From: Rotaria socialis
Lineage: Eukaryota; Rotifera; Eurotatoria; Philodinida; Philodinidae
Reading direction: 5' to 3'
NCBI GenBank assembly: GCA_905331475.1
Contig: CAJNYU010003162.1
Span: forward strand, 68,226 to 132,225
Length of the DNA: 64,000 nucleotides
This document shows, piece by piece, positions 62,150 to 64,000 of this stretch. The notes beneath the pieces are model-generated. The model worked only from the letters and a program-made list of their open reading frames with translations, ran no database searches and was not told the origin of the DNA. Position 1 is the stretch's first letter. Each line of letters begins with the position of its first letter. The position numbers and the translations under genes are program-made.

Positions 62150-62662
62150 TTAAAGTTTTGTTTCTGCTAAACCACATCGTCGACATGCAGATTCAGTAAT
62201 TTTATTTTCTGCAGTACAATTAGTGCATCTCCATATAATTCTATGCGTATTTTTGACTCGATCATTCATGGATTCGGCTACGGATATTGATGATAGTGGT
62301 ATATTTCTATCAAGAAATGTAGGTTTAAGATAATTTTGATCTACCATAGTATCAGTTGATTCTGTAGTTGGCATCGATTCTTGATCTTCATAATCATATT
62401 CATCGGGTGCTGGTAAATTGTTTTGTGATTGTTTAGTTTTTTTTCTTCGAAAGATTCTTTTAATTGATTCATCAAATGATAAAAGATCATTGTGTAATTG
62501 ATGCATGGATGCATCATTTTCAATCGCTTCACCACCAAAATACTTTGCAGGTAACTTACTCACTTCAGCAACGACTTCGTCAGTTGTTACAGCATTTGCA
62601 ACGGTACCAAAAACTAGATCGTTGATATTCCAATTTTCATTGCCAGATTGCATATTCCCCAT
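62150..62662 (-). CDS. Small protein with N-myristoylation signal and RanBP2-type zinc finger
   Basis: Single open frame of 170 residues. It starts MGNMQSG: Gly2 and Ser6 fit the N-myristoyltransferase consensus, suggesting membrane attachment. The middle is acidic with one basic patch (IKRIFRRKKTKQ, about 68-79), which could assist membrane binding. The C-terminus is a complete RanBP2-type zinc finger, WRCTNCTAENKITESACRRC (Cys146, Cys149, Cys160, Cys163), a fold that commonly binds ubiquitin or single-stranded RNA. I do not recognise an ortholog. Upstream non-coding exons cannot be excluded. Confidence 0.72.
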   Translation of the reverse strand: MGNMQSGNENWNINDLVFGTVANAVTTDEVVAEVSKLPAKYFGGEAIENDASMHQLHNDLLSFDESIKRIFRRKKTKQSQNNLPAPDEYDYEDQESMPTTESTDTMVDQNYLKPTFLDRNIPLSSISVAESMNDRVKNTHRIIWRCTNCTAENKITESACRRCGLAETKL

Positions 62663-63106
62663 GATTGATTACGATAGAGGAAGCCAATAAGAAAACAAAA
62701 TATTAAATAGAAAATACAAATGCAAAAGCTGTTTTTTGCCACCTTTTACTATATTTTTTCATGTATTCATTGAAGCGAAAAATCATGCCTACGATTGACT
62801 AGCTATTTTATTGGTTGATAACTTTCATAGAAACTGATGAATACTTGTATCGAATATATATATATAACGATAATGTACCAAAATAAAAACAAAACCAACA
62901 ACATCCACCAGAACAACAAAAAAAATGTCATATCGAATATACAGTTAAAAAGACTGAGCGTTTGATACATTCATATAAAGAACACATAAACGAACTGACG
63001 AAAAATTGAATGAATACTGACCAGCAAAGGAGACAAATAAGTTTAATTGACATTTATTCTATTTTGTTCACATCACTGTTAATTTAATTAAATGCGAAAG
63101 TTGACT
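62663..63106. other. Intergenic, no feature seen
   Basis: About 440 nt of AT-rich sequence between two minus-strand genes, holding the 3'UTR of the Rho gene and the 5' region of the zinc-finger gene. A short (AT)n run lies near 62855. Confidence 0.5.
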
Positions 63107-63799
63107 TTATGAACAACAACATAGAATTCCTGTACGTTTCAATGTTGTTGGAGTAAGTGCAGCTAAAATAGCCGTATCGAATGTTTCTTTAAGATTTTCT
63201 TGTGTTAATGCCGAACATTCTATATATGCATATGCTCCATAGTCTTTAGCTGCACGTTCACCTTGTTCACGTGTTATTGGCTTTTGTTTTGATTTTGCTA
63301 ATAATTCAACATCAGCTATACTTGTGCGAAGATCTATTTTTGTTCCGACAAGAACAAATGGTGCTGTACGTGATGATGATGATTGACGAATTTCATCAAT
63401 CCACATTTTCAGGGCATTATTAAACGATGCTGGAGACATAACACTGAAGCAAACAAGAAATACATCAGTATTTGTATAAGAAAATGTACGCATCAATTCA
63501 AAGCCTAAAAGTAAAAAGAAATTCACAGCAATATTTTTATTAAAATTAACTCATTTTTCGTTAAATATCATACCACTTTGACCAGCCGTATCAAAAAGTG
63601 CAAGTGTATATGGTTCGCCACTAATCATCACAGTAACAGAATAATTATCAAATACAGTTGGAACATAAGATTGTGGAAATGTATTTGTTGTGTATGATAT
63701 AAGCATTGATGTTTTACCAACACAACCATCGCCTACACAAACACATTTTATTGTTTTATTTGTAAAATTACCACCACTTTGATTCGATGTATTAGGCAT
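63107..63799 (-). CDS. RAC/CDC42-like: Rho-family small GTPase (Rac/Cdc42-like)
   Basis: Two minus-strand exons, 63574-63799 and 63107-63504 (69-nt intron); 207 residues. There is an N-terminal extension of about 15 polar residues before the G-domain. G1 GDGCVGKT (23-30), switch [10 protein letters not shown] (Thr48), G3 DTAGQ (70-74, with the catalytic Gln), [21 protein letters not shown]4 GTKIDL, the Rho insert region, [11 protein letters not shown] and [15 protein letters not shown]. It ends CCCS, a CaaX-type prenylation box preceded by extra Cys. Rho GTPases switch actin and polarity pathways at membranes. The residue after the first Gly-Asp-Gly is Cys rather than the usual Ala, and the switch II sequence (SGFELMRTF) is diverged. 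The basic C-terminal patch of Rac is missing. The start ATG lies three bases after TTTTAG. Confidence 0.9.
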
Positions 63800-64000
63800 T
63801 ATCTAAAATGAAAAAAGATGACATTATTCATCAAACATCGGACTTTGCATATATACATTTTTTTCTAGCTCTCTTCCTTTCTTTTTCTGCATTTACATGT
63901 TGAATGTTTCTGTTAATGATTTACTGGTGTCTATCAATTACATTGGTGGAATAGAGAAGAGAGAGAGAGAGAAAACAAGAGATAAGAAAAAATGAAGAAT
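63800..64000. other. Upstream region of the Rho gene
   Basis: Probable promoter or 5' outron of the minus-strand Rho gene, with a purine-rich GAGAGA run at the window end (63957-63972). No exon seen. Confidence 0.4.

Noticed and set aside
1..64000. tRNA, rRNA and CRISPR features
   Set aside because: I looked for B-box-like GTTCGANNC words with a matching A-box and for regularly spaced repeats and found none convincing. The tandem repeats present are microsatellites or element-internal arrays.

Overview
This is a eukaryotic, animal nuclear window. It is strongly AT-rich. The genes are cut by many short GT-AG introns (typically 45-70 nt, a few of 0.6-1.7 kb) and packed into small clusters separated by gene-poor stretches of 1-9 kb. 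The gene content is metazoan: gamma-secretase APH-1, cyclin E, SERINC, a DEPTOR-like protein, Staufen, U11-48K and UFSP1. Compact genes, tiny introns, AG acceptors just before start codons, and a short (CCACAC)n tract that matches the TGTGGG telomere repeat reported for bdelloid rotifers all point to a bdelloid rotifer. The species assignment is inference only.

Layout. 1-1253: no gene seen. 1254-6867: a tight plus-strand trio, PTGES2-like (1254-3424), APH-1 (3562-5171) and GPD1-type glycerol-3-phosphate dehydrogenase (5418/5565-6867). 6868-13544: gene-free, with a 26-N assembly gap and two large inverted repeats (8668-8809 and 9108-9547). 13545-14113: a small two-exon gene for an unrecognised secreted protein. 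14114-20096: nothing recognisable except simple repeats. 20097-21066 (minus): a five-exon gene for an unrecognised, probably tail-anchored protein. 21067-27399: gene-free, with a 647-bp foldback element bounded by 8-bp duplications and carrying 20-bp tandem repeats.

27400-38333 is a second plus-strand cluster: cyclin E (27400-31543), SERINC (32207-33990) and exosome subunit EXOSC7/RRP42 (34233-38333). A class I phosphatidylinositol transfer protein gene lies on the opposite strand and almost fills one EXOSC7 intron (35360-36304). A foldback element (about 39297-39857) separates this cluster from UFSP1 (40632-41367). 41368-49978 is the longest stretch without a recognisable gene. 49979-52927 holds a DEP-DEP-PDZ protein like DEPTOR.

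From 54124 to the end everything recognised is on the minus strand: a divergent intronless SAR1-like GTPase, the minor-spliceosome protein SNRNP48 (U11-48K), Staufen with five double-stranded-RNA-binding domains, a small protein with an N-myristoylation signal and a RanBP2 zinc finger, and a Rac/Cdc42-like GTPase. Two more putative non-autonomous elements lie at about 55000-55936 and inside an SNRNP48 intron.

The genes do not form an operon-like pathway; they are mostly housekeeping and signalling genes. The less ordinary features are the nested PITP gene, with an in-frame 126-nt probable intron, the inverted-repeat elements, and several odd residues (APH-1 His to Asn, KEN box in cyclin E, tryptophan-rich SAR1 N-terminus). 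I did not find a clearly new multi-gene system. Exon boundaries were assigned by reading splice sites and family alignment by eye.
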